From assembly GCA_036374795.1 (NCBI GenBank), contig DASUTC010000267.1, positions 1-58,687 of the forward strand: DNA of 58,687 nt. Reading direction: 5' to 3'. Positions 34,157 to 43,462 of this stretch are shown piece after piece. How positions within the stretch are numbered: the stretch's first letter is position 1; the number at the start of each line of letters is the position of its first letter. A program made the position numbers and the translations under genes. This stretch comes from Herpetosiphonaceae bacterium (GTDB lineage Bacteria; Chloroflexota; Chloroflexia; Chloroflexales; Kallotenuaceae). The notes beneath the pieces were generated by a model, which was given only the letters and a program-made list of their open reading frames with translations, did not search any database and was not told the DNA's origin.

Positions 34157-36394
34157 TCAGTATTGCCACCACACGGTGCTGCTGCCGGTGCCGGAGCATG
34201 GAGCGGTGTACGTATGGTTAGCGCCATTCTCCCACGTCACAGCGCCGCCCGACGTGATCTTGATGAATTTGAACTGAACCGTGGTGCACGCGGGCACGCT
34301 GGTTGTGATGTACCAGTCGGGATAGCTCGGCGCGACCATCGGGCCGATCGCCGTCGAGCGGCTGGTCGACCAGTTGCCCAGCTCATAGACGTTGCCGGTC
34401 AGATAAATGTAATCGCCGAAGCTGGTGGGGCTGGCATTCTTGACTGTAAAGGTGACGGGCACCTGAGCGCCGCTCAGCACCTTGATCTCGTAGGTGTTGC
34501 TGGTGCCGCCCGCCGTTGTCACCTTCACCTGCGTGTTGCCAGACGCGACCGATGGCGCGGTGACGACGATCCGGTTCGCCGACCAGCTTACGACCGATGC
34601 GGGCGTGGTGCCGAAATAGACTGTGCCCGACGTGCCGAAACCCCGACCTTCCAGCGTCACCTTGTTGCCGGAGCGCGTCAGCACCGGCCCGACGCTGCCA
34701 AGCTGCGGCACGGACGGCTCGCCAGCCTTGTACGACCAGACCACAGTTTTGCCCGCGCCCAGGTTGAAGGCCGTGACCGGATTATTGCCGCCGGTGCCGC
34801 TGCCGACAGTAATGCTCGATCCACCCAGCAGGCCGGTTAGCTGATCGGTGTAGGTGCCCGGCGGAAGCGCGGTGTTCAGGCCGGTGACGTTGTAGTTGAT
34901 CGCCGACTTGTTGATCGCCACTAGCACGACATCGTTGTAAAAGCGCCGCTCGTAGATATACACATCGTCGTTGAGCCAGCGCTGCTGATGCCCGCCGAAG
35001 GCCAGCGCGGGCTGATCCTGCCGCAGCGTGGAGAGCTTGTTGAGCACCTGATACGCCGTGGTGGTGGTGCTGAAGCCGGGCATCATCGGGCGGTTGTACG
35101 GATCGCCGCCGCCGTTCGTATCGTTATGGAGATACTGCTCGGTGCCGTAGTAGATGCAGGGCGTGCCGCGCACGGTCATCATAAAGGCGAGCGCCTGATG
35201 CAGCCAGGTGGTGTTGTTCCTGAGCGTCAGAAAGCGCGACATGTCGTGGTTGTCGATGAACGTGATCAGGTTCTCTTTGTACTTGTAGTCCGCGCCGGTT
35301 TTGGTGATGGCATTATCGAGGTTGCGCATGCTCACGCCATTGCCAAAGGTATCGCGCATAGCGATATTGAGGTAGAAGTCCAGCACCGAGATGCCGCTGT
35401 CGTTGGAGAAGCGCACGTTGTCGCTGTAGAGCGGATCGTTGTAGCCGCCCAGGTACCACTCGCCGAACAAGAAATGATCCTTGTTGTTGAGCAGCTTATC
35501 GGCGGCGGAGCGCTGCCAGCCCTGGGTCATATGCTTAACCGCATCCACGCGAATGCCGTCCACGCCGCGATTCATCCAGTAGTTGGCGGCATTCTTGAGG
35601 TAGTTATCGATCGTCGCGTTTTGCTGCTCGAAATCGGCCAGGTCCGCCAGGTTCTTGTACTGCGTCTCGTAGCGGTCGTCCCAGTTGGTGATGCCGCCGT
35701 TGTGGTGGAAGTAGCCGTTGGGATCGTTGATGTAGTCGCCCATGAAGGTGCCGTTATTGTAGAGCGCGCCTTTCTCGGCGAAGTTCGGGTCGCTGGGATT
35801 GGCCGGGCTGGTGTGGTTGGGTGCCCAGTCCATGATCACCTTGATGCCGTTGGTATGAGCAGCCGAGATCAGGCTATCGAACTCGGTGAGCGTCCCGAAG
35901 TGCTCTTCGGTCTTCATGAAGTCGCGCGTCCAGTAGCCGTGGTAGCCAGCGTTGGGCACGCCGCCGTAGACCGCTGCCTTGTCGATGTTGTCGACGTGCG
36001 GCGAGATCCAGATCGCCGTAACGCCCATGCCCTTCAGATAGCTTAGCTTTTGCTGGATACCGGCAAAATCGCCGCCCCAGTAGAGCTTCCAGTTGGATTT
36101 AGTGCTGTCGTAGAGGTTAGGACTCTTGGCGGGGTTGTTGTTGCCGGTATTCCCGTCAAAAAATCGGTCGGTCGCGATCTGGTAGCAGAGATCGGACTTG
36201 AGACTCGCCCGATTCGTCACTGGCGCATCCGCGCGCATCGCGCCGGGGACGATCATGGCGAGCGCCGCCAATACAACCATCAGCCCGCGCAAGCCACGGC
36301 GCTGCCTTGAGGAGCGCGCCCGGTTCATATGCCCTGAGGAGTGAAATGGATCTATCGCCTCGCTCCGACTCCAACGCCGACGTATCCGCATCAT
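34157..36394 (-). CDS. secreted GH13 alpha-amylase / cyclomaltodextrin glucanotransferase-like enzyme with IPT/TIG and CBM20 domains
   Basis: A protein of 745 residues. A long basic N-region then a hydrophobic core (LRGLMVVLAALAMIVPGAM) form the export signal. The GH13 barrel starts LKSDLCYQIATDRFFDGNTGNNN, typical of the CGTase/maltogenic amylase subfamily. Catalytic residues lie in GIRVDAVKH (nucleophile Asp, about 283), GEWYLGG (acid Glu, about 311) and FIDNHDMSRF (Asp, about 382). An IPT/TIG domain (GRGFGTSGTVYFGTTPA, about 560-640) and a starch-binding CBM20 (about 645-745, ending TVWWQY) follow, the A/B-C-D-E layout of CGTases. It degrades or cyclises starch outside the cell; hydrolysis versus cyclisation cannot be decided here. 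AAGGAGG precedes the ATG. Confidence 0.92.
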   Translation of the reverse strand: MMRIRRRWSRSEAIDPFHSSGHMNRARSSRQRRGLRGLMVVLAALAMIVPGAMRADAPVTNRASLKSDLCYQIATDRFFDGNTGNNNPAKSPNLYDSTKSNWKLYWGGDFAGIQQKLSYLKGMGVTAIWISPHVDNIDKAAVYGGVPNAGYHGYWTRDFMKTEEHFGTLTEFDSLISAAHTNGIKVIMDWAPNHTSPANPSDPNFAEKGALYNNGTFMGDYINDPNGYFHHNGGITNWDDRYETQYKNLADLADFEQQNATIDNYLKNAANYWMNRGVDGIRVDAVKHMTQGWQRSAADKLLNNKDHFLFGEWYLGGYNDPLYSDNVRFSNDSGISVLDFYLNIAMRDTFGNGVSMRNLDNAITKTGADYKYKENLITFIDNHDMSRFLTLRNNTTWLHQALAFMMTVRGTPCIYYGTEQYLHNDTNGGGDPYNRPMMPGFSTTTTAYQVLNKLSTLRQDQPALAFGGHQQRWLNDDVYIYERRFYNDVVLVAINKSAINYNVTGLNTALPPGTYTDQLTGLLGGSSITVGSGTGGNNPVTAFNLGAGKTVVWSYKAGEPSVPQLGSVGPVLTRSGNKVTLEGRGFGTSGTVYFGTTPASVVSWSANRIVVTAPSVASGNTQVKVTTAGGTSNTYEIKVLSGAQVPVTFTVKNASPTSFGDYIYLTGNVYELGNWSTSRSTAIGPMVAPSYPDWYITTSVPACTTVQFKFIKITSGGAVTWENGANHTYTAPCSGTGSSTVWWQY

Positions 36395-36483
36395 TGCGTG
36401 GCCTCCTTAGATTCAGGTGTGACCGTTAGAGCACAACTTTCGTTGTCGCTGGCAGTATGTATCTTCCGCGCTCGCTCGATTGC

Positions 36484-36963
36484 TCACTCCCCAGGCTGAG
36501 CCGCTCCATGCTCGATCCTATGGGTTTCGAGATCACTGGTGAGAAGCGTTGCCACGGTTTGCATCAGCGAGTGTAGGCTTTGTTGCGTTGCGGGATCGAG
36601 TGAGCCGAGGCGACGACGAAGCGAGGCCGTATGCGCAGCCTGGGCCTGCTCTAAACGCTGTGAGCCGGTTGAGGTGAGCGAAACCCGCACCAGACGTTGG
36701 TCGCGGCTATCGCCATTGCATTGGACCAGCCCTTGTTGCGCTAGCCGCTGTACCAGCCGCGTAATGTTGCCGCGTGTACAGAGCAGCGCCTGACTCAGCT
36801 CGGTGATCGTCTGGCCTTCGTCGGGCTGGACGCCAAGTTTGAGCAGCAGATTGTATTGGGTGGGGGTAAGACCGACAGCCCGCAGGGTACGACGATCGCC
36901 GTCGTCGAGCAGCACGTAGATCTGCTGAAGTTGATGGTATATCACGAGACTGTGGTCTTCCAT
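36484..36963 (-). CDS. MarR-family transcriptional regulator
   Basis: A protein of 159 residues with a MarR winged helix: LTPTQYNLLLKLG, then TITELSQALLCTRGNITRLVQRLAQQGLV (recognition region) and the wing DSRDQRLVRVSLTSTG. Such repressors respond to small phenolic ligands or oxidants. The ATG at 36963 is taken as start; an in-frame TTG at 36999 would fall inside the operator and is less likely. An 18-bp palindrome just upstream points to autoregulation. No divergent gene is present, so its regulon is unclear; the CGTase gene lies downstream on the same strand, but a gap of 89 bases separates them. Confidence 0.92.
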   Translation of the reverse strand: MEDHSLVIYHQLQQIYVLLDDGDRRTLRAVGLTPTQYNLLLKLGVQPDEGQTITELSQALLCTRGNITRLVQRLAQQGLVQCNGDSRDQRLVRVSLTSTGSQRLEQAQAAHTASLRRRLGSLDPATQQSLHSLMQTVATLLTSDLETHRIEHGAAQPGE

Positions 36964-36981
36964 ATACTCTGGAGCACTTTT

Positions 36982-36999
36982 TTGTTGACTAGTCAACAA
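36982..36999. promoter_or_regulatory. 18-bp MarR-type operator
   Basis: TTGTTGACTAGTCAACAA is a perfect palindrome of the TTGAC-GTCAA type used by MarR repressors. It lies 19 bases upstream of the MarR ATG and just downstream of the promoter -10 box. Confidence 0.7.
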
Positions 37000-37003
37000 T
37001 CTA

Positions 37004-37033
37004 ATCCTAGCATAGATAGCGCCACTTTGTCAA
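37004..37033 (-). promoter_or_regulatory. promoter of the MarR gene
   Basis: On the minus strand TTGACA (complement of 37028-37033), an 18-base spacer and TAGGAT (complement of 37004-37009). The predicted start of transcription falls in the palindrome at 36982-36999. The 37034-37624 space up to the next gene shows no further recognisable feature. Confidence 0.65.
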
Positions 37034-37624
37034 GAGGCAGAACATATTACGAAAGAACGTGAGCGGAAAGCGCCGACCTTGTTTGGATGTGTATTGTAAC
37101 GCCAATCGTTCGCAAGAGCCAGCTTCGCGTGTCTATACCAAAGATAACAAATTATGCCCATGACCCACATCTTTTAGACGATCTCAGCGTTTATTCTTCT
37201 GAAACCACGCTACGTAGTCATGTAAGAGGCAACCTGCACGTCATCTGGTGCGTCGACGACCTCGCCGATTATCGTTCGAGCACCCATCGCAGGATGCCCG
37301 CGCAGACTCTTTGCCGCTAATTGCCACGTGTCAAATAATGCAGCGCGCGATAGTCCGCCGTCAGGCCAAGGGTGTGGGGTGTCGCCCACGTATCCCCTGT
37401 CTCAGGTCCAGGGCACGATAGGAGATGTCCGCAGACGTGTCTTGAGCATGCAGTAGGGATCGAGCACGACAGTCGGGAAGCAGCGGGACGCGCTTTAAGC
37501 TAGACTTGCTCATAGAACGAGCGACAGCGCTGGAAGATTGCGCGGGTTGAATCGCGTAGTGGTGAGCATCAGGCCGCTGTCATCGCCAGCCCGCTCAAGA
37601 CACATGCTCTATGGAGGCATTTTT

Positions 37625-38308
37625 ATGACTACTCTCGATGTCAATACGGTCCGGGTTCTTGTGGTGGATGACCATGCCATCGTTCGGGCAGGCTTACGGA
37701 TGCTGATCGAAAGTCGGCCTGGGCTGACGGTGGTGGGCGAGGCTGCCAGCACAGCCGAGGCGCTGCTGCTCAGCGGTCGCGAGCAGCCCGATCTGATTCT
37801 GCTCGATCTGGATCTGGGCGGCGAGAGTAGCCTTGACATCCTCCCTGAGCTCTTCGCCACTGCCAGCCAGGCGCGCGTGCTGATGCTGACGGGCGTTCGC
37901 GATCCTGAGCAGCATCATCGTGCGGTTCGGCTGGGTGCTATGGGCGTGGTGCTCAAAGAGAAGGCCGCCGACGACCTGCTTAAGGCGATCGAAAAAGTCC
38001 ACGCTGGCGAGGTGTGGCTCGACGGTGCGCTGATGGCGCGTGTCCTCGGTCGCACGCTGCCGGGTAGCGACGCCAGCGCCATCAACCCGGAATCGGCCAA
38101 AATGGCAGCGCTGACCGATCGCGAGCGCGAAGTGATCGCCTTGATCTGCGAGGGCCTGCAAAACAAGCTGATCGGCGAGCGTCTCTTCATCAGCGAAACG
38201 ACCGTCCGCCATCATCTGACATCGATCTTTGATAAGGTAGGTGTTAGCAATCGCCTTGAGCTGGTGATCTACGCCTACCGCCACGGTCTTGCCAAGCTGC
38301 CGCGCTGA
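37625..38308 (+). CDS. NarL/FixJ-type response regulator (orphan)
   Basis: A protein of 227 residues. The receiver has VVDDHAIVRAGLR and phospho-acceptor Asp61 (LILLDLDLGG); conserved Lys is in VVLKEKAADDLLKAI. The C-terminal HTH LTDREREVIALICEGLQNKLIGERLFISETTVRHHLTSIFDKVGV is of the LuxR type. GGAGG lies eight bases before the ATG. No histidine kinase gene flanks it, so its partner is encoded elsewhere; cross-talk with the kinase at 29693-32140 is conceivable but unsupported. Confidence 0.92.
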   Translation: MTTLDVNTVRVLVVDDHAIVRAGLRMLIESRPGLTVVGEAASTAEALLLSGREQPDLILLDLDLGGESSLDILPELFATASQARVLMLTGVRDPEQHHRAVRLGAMGVVLKEKAADDLLKAIEKVHAGEVWLDGALMARVLGRTLPGSDASAINPESAKMAALTDREREVIALICEGLQNKLIGERLFISETTVRHHLTSIFDKVGVSNRLELVIYAYRHGLAKLPR

Positions 38309-38400
38309 AGAGAACAACGGATCAAGGAAAGAGCCAAGAACCGGGGAAGCGAGAAAAGGGTGGAACGCTGCTTCCTGATCCACAACCCCTGATCGCTGGT
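38309..38400. repeat. dispersed GAAC/AAC-rich repeat, copy 5 (diverged)
   Basis: GAGAACAACGGATCAAGGAAAGAGCCAAGAAC and related units follow the regulator stop, with a complementary CTGATCCACAACCCCTGATC tail. It may also act as terminator. Confidence 0.45.
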
Positions 38401-38572
38401 CGTGGAGAATTGAAACCTGGATATAGCTCATTCGATCGCCAGATCCCGCACGCGCTGCTTGTTCGGGCCGGGTCAGCGCTACGCGGCACATTTGTGCCTA
38501 CTGCAATTATCGTATTTGACGATGCGCAGCAGGACCAGGCCCGGTATCATGCGTGCATAGTCGAGCAAGGAC

Positions 38573-38977
38573 ATGGATGCTATGCCGTCACAATCGTTCA
38601 AGCACATGGTCGATACGTTCACACCCACCACGCAGGCAGGGCCGCTTCTTCAGGAGACGGAGCGACGAAGCTTGTTGCGCGTCGAACTCCCCTTCCCAGC
38701 CATCGTACGGGGTCTGGATGTGAACCAGCAATCGTTTGAAGAGCATACCGTGCTCGACAACCTTAGCGCGCATAGTCTGGCCCTCAGGCTGGAGCGGCTG
38801 GTCGAGCCGGGAGCGAAGCTGTTTCTGGTCGTCCGGCTTGCAACCGAGCCCGCCGGTCCCGCGCCCCGTGTTGCCGTGCGGGCCGTGGTCCACCGCGTGG
38901 ATCGGCGTGGCTTCGACCAGTATAGCGTCGCGATGATCTTTACCGCCTATCGTTTTCTCTACGCCAACACGCGGTAG
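38573..38977 (+). CDS. PilZ-like domain protein
   Basis: A protein of 134 residues. ERRSLLRVELPFPAIVRG (about 30-47) supplies an RxxxR-type motif, and DNLSAHSLALRLERLVEPGAKLFLVVRL follows at the D/NxSxxG position, with the Gly replaced by Ser. The pattern fits a PilZ beta-barrel that binds cyclic di-GMP, but the altered second motif may weaken binding. An ATG at 38582 is better spaced from AAGG than 38573. It stands alone, followed by a terminator, and may adjust motility or secretion. Confidence 0.6.
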   Translation: MDAMPSQSFKHMVDTFTPTTQAGPLLQETERRSLLRVELPFPAIVRGLDVNQQSFEEHTVLDNLSAHSLALRLERLVEPGAKLFLVVRLATEPAGPAPRVAVRAVVHRVDRRGFDQYSVAMIFTAYRFLYANTR

Positions 38978-39010
38978 ATCAGCGCTGGGAGCAGCCGGGC
39001 GTTTTAAGCA

Positions 39011-39036
39011 GCAGGGTATGAGGCTTCATACCCTGC
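39011..39036 (+). terminator. terminator of the PilZ-like gene
   Basis: GCAGGGTATGA (39011-39021) pairs with TCATACCCTGC (39026-39036) over a 4-base loop. From here to about 39650 no gene is supported. Confidence 0.65.
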
Positions 39037-39659
39037 ATCGATTATTCCCAACGCAAAGATGCAGCCCTGGTCGGCTAAAGCAGAGCCAAGGCCGGGGTGA
39101 GCGAGGAATCGAGAGCGCTGTTGGTGGCATAGGCTTTGTGGCGCTGAGCAGCTACAGCCGACGAAGTGTTGGCTCGGCAGCCAAAAGTCACAAAACGGGA
39201 TAGTGCTCGATGTCCATTAGCGCAGGACGATCGGCTATGCTGCGGTCGTGCATCGTCCATGCTATGCTATACACAGCCGCTACAACATGCCGTTCGACCG
39301 ACTGGGGGGTGGGCCGAACACATGGGGTAGCGGTTTTTGTATGCTCCCGCTCCGCTGACTCGCCTGGCTTCTGAACAGCTCAGATGCAGCGACTTCTCAG
39401 GAGCCATTATACAGGGGGTAGGGGGGTGTACAGGCGCTACAAGACCTGCTTCGATCCAAACACAGGCAAGGGCTTCGGGCTTGGAGGTATCGTGCAAGGG
39501 GTGGTGACGATACATCTGGAGCCGCAACAGAACGCATCGCTGGAGGGTGTGCTGGCGACACGTCGCGCTGCCTGGTTCGTTGCAGTGTGGGGGTAAGCAC
39601 ACGTGCATTGACCTTAAGATACCACCCCGACCTTACCAGCAACCTTACCGCGCCAGACA

Positions 39660-39923
39660 ATGTTGACATTGCTGCTCGACGATTTCGCGACCGTCGCGGC
39701 GGGCTACGAGATCGACACGCTCCTGCCACAGATCGGCTGTCCGGTGCTGCTGCAAGCCGATCCGGCATCCGGCGGCATCATGACCGATGCCGAGGTGCTC
39801 CATGCCGTGCCGCTGCTCGCGTAGCCCAGCCATGTATGCCTACCGGGCATCAGCCATGTGCTCCACAACGAGCGGAAAGCACCTGTCCTCGACGCGCTCA
39901 CCGCGTTCTTTGCCGCACATTGA
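39660..39923 (+). pseudogene. remnant of an alpha/beta hydrolase (C-terminal part, internal stop)
   Basis: The frame reads LLDDFATVAAGYEIDTLLPQ, then IGCPVLLQADPASGGIMTDAEV, a TAG stop at 39822-39824, and continues in the same frame as PSHVCLPGISHVLHNERKAP to a TGA. This is the C-terminal end of an alpha/beta-hydrolase, with the catalytic His in GISHVLHNE and the acid in ADPASGG. The N-terminal two thirds, including the nucleophile elbow, are absent. The single stop and truncation mark a decayed gene. Confidence 0.65.
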
Positions 39924-39967
39924 TCGCAAGCCACGATCGCCGGATCGAGCGGGCGCGGCAAACAAAA

Positions 39968-39993
39968 ATTCCCCATCTGCTTAGATGGGGAAT
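39968..39993 (-). terminator. intrinsic terminator of the DUF1579-like gene
   Basis: ATTCCCCATCT (39968-39978) and AGATGGGGAAT (39983-39993) form an 11-bp stem with a 4-base loop; on the minus strand it is followed by TTTTTGTTTG, a classic U-tract. Confidence 0.85.
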
Positions 39994-40012
39994 ATATGTG
40001 CGACGGTGCTTG

Positions 40013-40576
40013 TTACTTACGTTTGCAGATCAGATCGTACCTGCCGAGAACCGTGCCGTCCTGCGAGATCGCGCCGTACCAGCGGTAGCGCTCGGCCTTG
40101 ATGCGCTCGATGGTTTCGGTAAACTCCAGCGTGACACCGCCGGTCGTATAGGTGCCGTCCCAGACCATCGTGTCTTGCTGCCACCCGTTTGAGTCGAGCA
40201 CGCCGAACGAGCCATCATTGGTCATAATCGTCCGCGCGTGCTTGCCGGTGGACTCGGTGTAGCCCCAGTACTGGTCTTCGATGAACGGCTCAGGCGTGAT
40301 CGGGTCTTGCTCGACAAAGTGAACCTTCAACCACTGCCCGTCGAGCGTCCACGCATTTTCCATCAGGCCGTAATACGGACGCTCGGTTCCGTGCGGAGCG
40401 GTGGTGATTCCACTACATTGCCAGGTCCCAACCTGCTCATGCCGTCGATCGAGGCTGGTATCGCCTCGCGGCTTTTGACCTGACGCGGCAGCACCGTATG
40501 TTGTGGCAAAACCAACGCCAAGGATCAACAGGACCAGAAGAATATTAAGTTGCTTGCGGATGATGTTTGCGGCCAT
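40013..40576 (-). CDS. secreted DUF1579-like protein
   Basis: A protein of 187 residues. The N terminus LNILLVLLILGVGFATTYGAAA is a signal peptide or anchor. The rest, GTWQCSGITTAPHGTERPYYGLMENAWTLDGQWL...WDGTYTTGGVTLEF...YRWYGAISQDGTVLGRYDLICKR, has the beta-rich pattern of lipocalin-like DUF1579 proteins; Cys54 and Cys184 could form a disulfide. Its function is unknown. It stands alone between an AT-rich gap and a strong terminator. Confidence 0.6.
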   Translation of the reverse strand: MAANIIRKQLNILLVLLILGVGFATTYGAAASGQKPRGDTSLDRRHEQVGTWQCSGITTAPHGTERPYYGLMENAWTLDGQWLKVHFVEQDPITPEPFIEDQYWGYTESTGKHARTIMTNDGSFGVLDSNGWQQDTMVWDGTYTTGGVTLEFTETIERIKAERYRWYGAISQDGTVLGRYDLICKRK

Positions 40577-41505
40577 GCTTTACCCCCTTGAAACACGCCG
40601 AATCCATGCTGTCCACTGCTAGAGAGCCTAAGACGATGAGCTAGCCGGAGGCTACACCCCTATAGCCTCTAAGATGACACCAATCATCGAGATGGGTGGT
40701 GTCTGGCTTACCTGTCGTTTATGTCTCTATATCCGTCGCTATGCTCTGTTTGCGCTGGCTAATCCTACTTGTCGCCAGTTTAGCAATCAGATGCTCCCTA
40801 ACGTTATGGTAGTGTGAATATACACATGGATCAGATCTCTATACAACCCTCGCTGGTCCATTTTTCGCCTAGTATTAACAGATAATTAACTATTTCAAAC
40901 TATTCGATGTATCGCTATATCACGATATGGTCGAATACTCCACGGCATGCAGCCGTAAGCGTAGAACAGGCGCATCAATACAGGGAAATATCACGGATCA
41001 GCGCAGTGGGTCGAGGTACTCGTGTGCTAACTGTCCATCCATTACTTTGGTCCAGAGTACCGCAAGTACTTTTGTTCCCTGGCAACATGTCAGATGCGCG
41101 CGGTCGCGCCAGCGCCACACGACAAAAAGCCAGTCAGGGCCGCTCTGTCGAAGGCGGATCTGTTCGGTTGCGTCAGTCCTATATCATACTCAGCGCCCAC
41201 CACTCAGGACGATTGCAACCGCGGCTCGGCACCAACCCGGTCATTAATTTTTAGATTTTTTAAAGATTCGGCTCTGGTTTGTTTAGCCACGTATAAGATA
41301 TGCCTGCTATACTTGCCACTTAATAACAGATGCTACGCGACTGTCGCCAGGAAACACATCTCTACCACGGCAACAGAGCCATCGCGTACAGGCCTGCAAC
41401 GCCAGCGCTGGCGCTACACTCGAAACAATCCGCACACTCGATCAGCATGGCGATGTGCAACCGATCCAGGCGGGATCGACCCATCGCTCCAGTAGGAGGC
41501 TCCCT
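40577..41505. other. AT-rich intergenic region without supported gene
   Basis: About 930 bases between a divergent pair of secreted-protein genes. Frames within it have atypical composition and no recognisable domain. A 12-base motif AATTAACTATTT at 40884-40895 recurs at 45617-45628 upstream of another cluster of secreted proteins, and both have TTAAC about 8-9 bases before it. Confidence 0.4.
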
Positions 41506-42057
41506 ATGGTTTGGCGTACCCTTCGTGTCGTCTTTTTCGCAACATTGGCCTGGGGCGTATTTGCGCTGGTGCCTAGCGCGCAAGCCACCAACACCGACCG
41601 AGAGCATGCCCAGTGGATCTTGAGCCGCTACAATAACGGCTGGGGCATTAACCTGCTGGAATACACGCTTGGCTGTGGCTGCGACGACGGCGCGACGCCC
41701 GCCGATAACATTCGCGATGCCGCTGCTGGCCGAGCAGCGAACCGGAGCAACTATGGCACCGCGCCCGGCGGAACCGTCACGCTCAAGCACGCTCTGCTCT
41801 TCGGCATGCAAAAGCTCAAGGAGCGCTACAACCACACCTACCGCGTAACGTCGATCGCCGGTGGCTCGCACAGCTCAACCTCGCTGCACTACGCGGGCCG
41901 CGCCTTTGACGTGGACCGCGTCAACGGGCAGGAAGTCAGCTATACCTATCCGCACAACACCTTCCAGCAGCATTGCCGCGAGCTGGGCGCGGACGAAGTG
42001 CTCGGCCCAGGCGACGCCGGTCACTCCACACATATCCACTGCGCATGGCGGCCCTAG
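41506..42057 (+). CDS. secreted M15-type D-Ala-D-Ala peptidase-like protein
   Basis: A protein of 183 residues. Signal peptide (VVFFATLAWGVFALVPSAQA). The zinc motif SxHxxGxAxD is seen as STSLHYAGRAFDVD (His128, Asp135) and the third ligand in HSTHIHCAW (His178). This corresponds to VanY/M15A-type carboxypeptidases that trim peptidoglycan stem peptides outside the membrane. Cys pairs (CGCDD; HCRE; HCAW) suggest disulfides. GGAGG lies six bases before the ATG. The N-terminal 70 residues are family-specific and may bind the wall. Confidence 0.8.
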   Translation: MVWRTLRVVFFATLAWGVFALVPSAQATNTDREHAQWILSRYNNGWGINLLEYTLGCGCDDGATPADNIRDAAAGRAANRSNYGTAPGGTVTLKHALLFGMQKLKERYNHTYRVTSIAGGSHSSTSLHYAGRAFDVDRVNGQEVSYTYPHNTFQQHCRELGADEVLGPGDAGHSTHIHCAWRP

Positions 42058-42201
42058 TGCGCCGCTAGAACAGGCTGCCAGACGCGAGCATGCTACAATA
42101 CGCATAGCTGTCATAGCCGCTGGGTTGCGGGATCTCGGTTCCGCTATCCGGCGGCTTGCTATGCCCGTATCACGACGAACAAGCCGAAGCGGAGGAGCTG
42201 C

Positions 42202-43380
42202 ATGGCGATAAAGAAGCCATCCCGAACACGTCAAATCGTGATCGAGGTGGGGATTGCGCTGCTGTTGGTGATCGTTGCCCGTGTGGCCTGGGATCAGCTT
42301 TATGTCGCAACTCGTCCGGTGGCGCAGGTGGGCGACGAGACGATCAGCCGACGGCAGTACCGGGAGCTTGTCGAGCTTGATCTGGCCCAGCAATTTGCGT
42401 ATCTGCACAGCGAGCTCGGGCGCTACGATGAGCTGATGAGCGGCGCAGGCGATACTACTGCGCTGTTTGAGCAAGATCGGCAGCGGACGATACAGTTGCG
42501 CGATGCGGTCGTAGAGGAGCTGCGACAGGTGCAGGGTAGTCGCCTCGACAGCGCGCTGGTCGACCACTGGATCGGCCAGGAGCTGGTCTTGCAGGGCGCG
42601 GCCCACGAAGGCATCGCCGTCGATGAGCACGAAGTCAACGCGACGCTGATCAAGACGCTGGCCGCGCCGCCCGGTGAAGATGGTCACGGCCACGACGCAG
42701 ACGAAGCGGCAGGCACCAACGCAGGACCAGCGGCGACGGATACGCCCGCGCCTGAGTCGGCGCAGGCACTCCTTTCCAACGCCTACAGCGAGCTGGTGCG
42801 CGTGCTCAAAGCCGAGCATACCATTGCCGTCGGGTTTTCCGAGGCAGCCTTCGCCAGCCATATCCGCCGTCAGCAGCGCGTCGAGCTGCTGAAAGATCAG
42901 ATCGAGACGCGGCTTGTGCCCGACAGCGAGGCGCCACGCTCGCTCCAGGCGCATGCGTACTTCCTGCTACTGCCCGTCACCTCACCGATCACCGGCACGG
43001 ACACAATCACAGCAACCCCCGATCTGAACGATCCGGCATTTGACGCGGCTAAAGTCGAAGTCGATGAGCTGTACCAGCAGCTCAAGCAGGGAGCAGACTT
43101 TCTGAAGCTGGCGCAGGAGCACTCCGCCAATCCCGATGAAACCGTCGATCCCGGCTGGTCGGTGCCCGACACGCTCTGGCCGCCGCTGAAAGAAGCAGTG
43201 CTAAACCAGCCGCTCGGCGAAGCAGGCCAGCCGGTCAAAACACCGTCGGGCTGGTACATCGTCAAGGTGCTGGAGCGGGCGGAGCGACCGGACACGGCGA
43301 AGCTGGAGCAGATGCGCGCCGAGCGGCTTCAGCAGTGGACCGAGCGGCAGCGCGCAGCGCTGGCCGTGAGGCGGTTCTAA
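42202..43380 (+). CDS. parvulin-type (PpiC/SurA-like) peptidyl-prolyl isomerase, membrane-anchored
   Basis: A protein of 392 residues. One TM near the N terminus (IVIEVGIALLLVIVARVAW, about 11-29) anchors an extracytoplasmic chaperone. A SurA_N-like helical region (VGDETISRRQYRELVELDL) is interrupted by a His/Asp/Ala-rich linker (about 155-190). The parvulin domain spans about 250-370 (GADFLKLAQEHSANPDETVDPGW; PLGEAGQPVKTPSGWYIVKVLE). It assists folding of exported proteins, fitting a neighbourhood rich in secreted enzymes. GGAGG precedes the ATG. Confidence 0.88.
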   Translation: MAIKKPSRTRQIVIEVGIALLLVIVARVAWDQLYVATRPVAQVGDETISRRQYRELVELDLAQQFAYLHSELGRYDELMSGAGDTTALFEQDRQRTIQLRDAVVEELRQVQGSRLDSALVDHWIGQELVLQGAAHEGIAVDEHEVNATLIKTLAAPPGEDGHGHDADEAAGTNAGPAATDTPAPESAQALLSNAYSELVRVLKAEHTIAVGFSEAAFASHIRRQQRVELLKDQIETRLVPDSEAPRSLQAHAYFLLLPVTSPITGTDTITATPDLNDPAFDAAKVEVDELYQQLKQGADFLKLAQEHSANPDETVDPGWSVPDTLWPPLKEAVLNQPLGEAGQPVKTPSGWYIVKVLERAERPDTAKLEQMRAERLQQWTERQRAALAVRRF

Positions 43381-43408
43381 CCTCGGCGACGACAGCGCGG
43401 CGACAAAG

Positions 43409-43442
43409 CAGCGCACGGGAGCAGGTTTGCTCCCGTGCGCTG
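43409..43442. terminator. bidirectional terminator between parvulin and catalase genes
   Basis: A perfect 15-bp stem (43409-43423 with 43428-43442) around loop GGTT, with AAA before and TTT after, between convergent genes. Confidence 0.85.
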
Positions 43443-43462
43443 TTTCCGGCGGTGAGTGAGGA

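Noticed and set aside
37087-37320. Plus-strand frame of 77 codons between the MarR and NarL-type genes
   Set aside because: Atypical composition and no recognisable motif; treated as non-coding.
40907-41254. Overlapping plus-strand frames in the AT-rich gap
   Set aside because: Several frames are open by chance and none has codon use or similarity of a gene.
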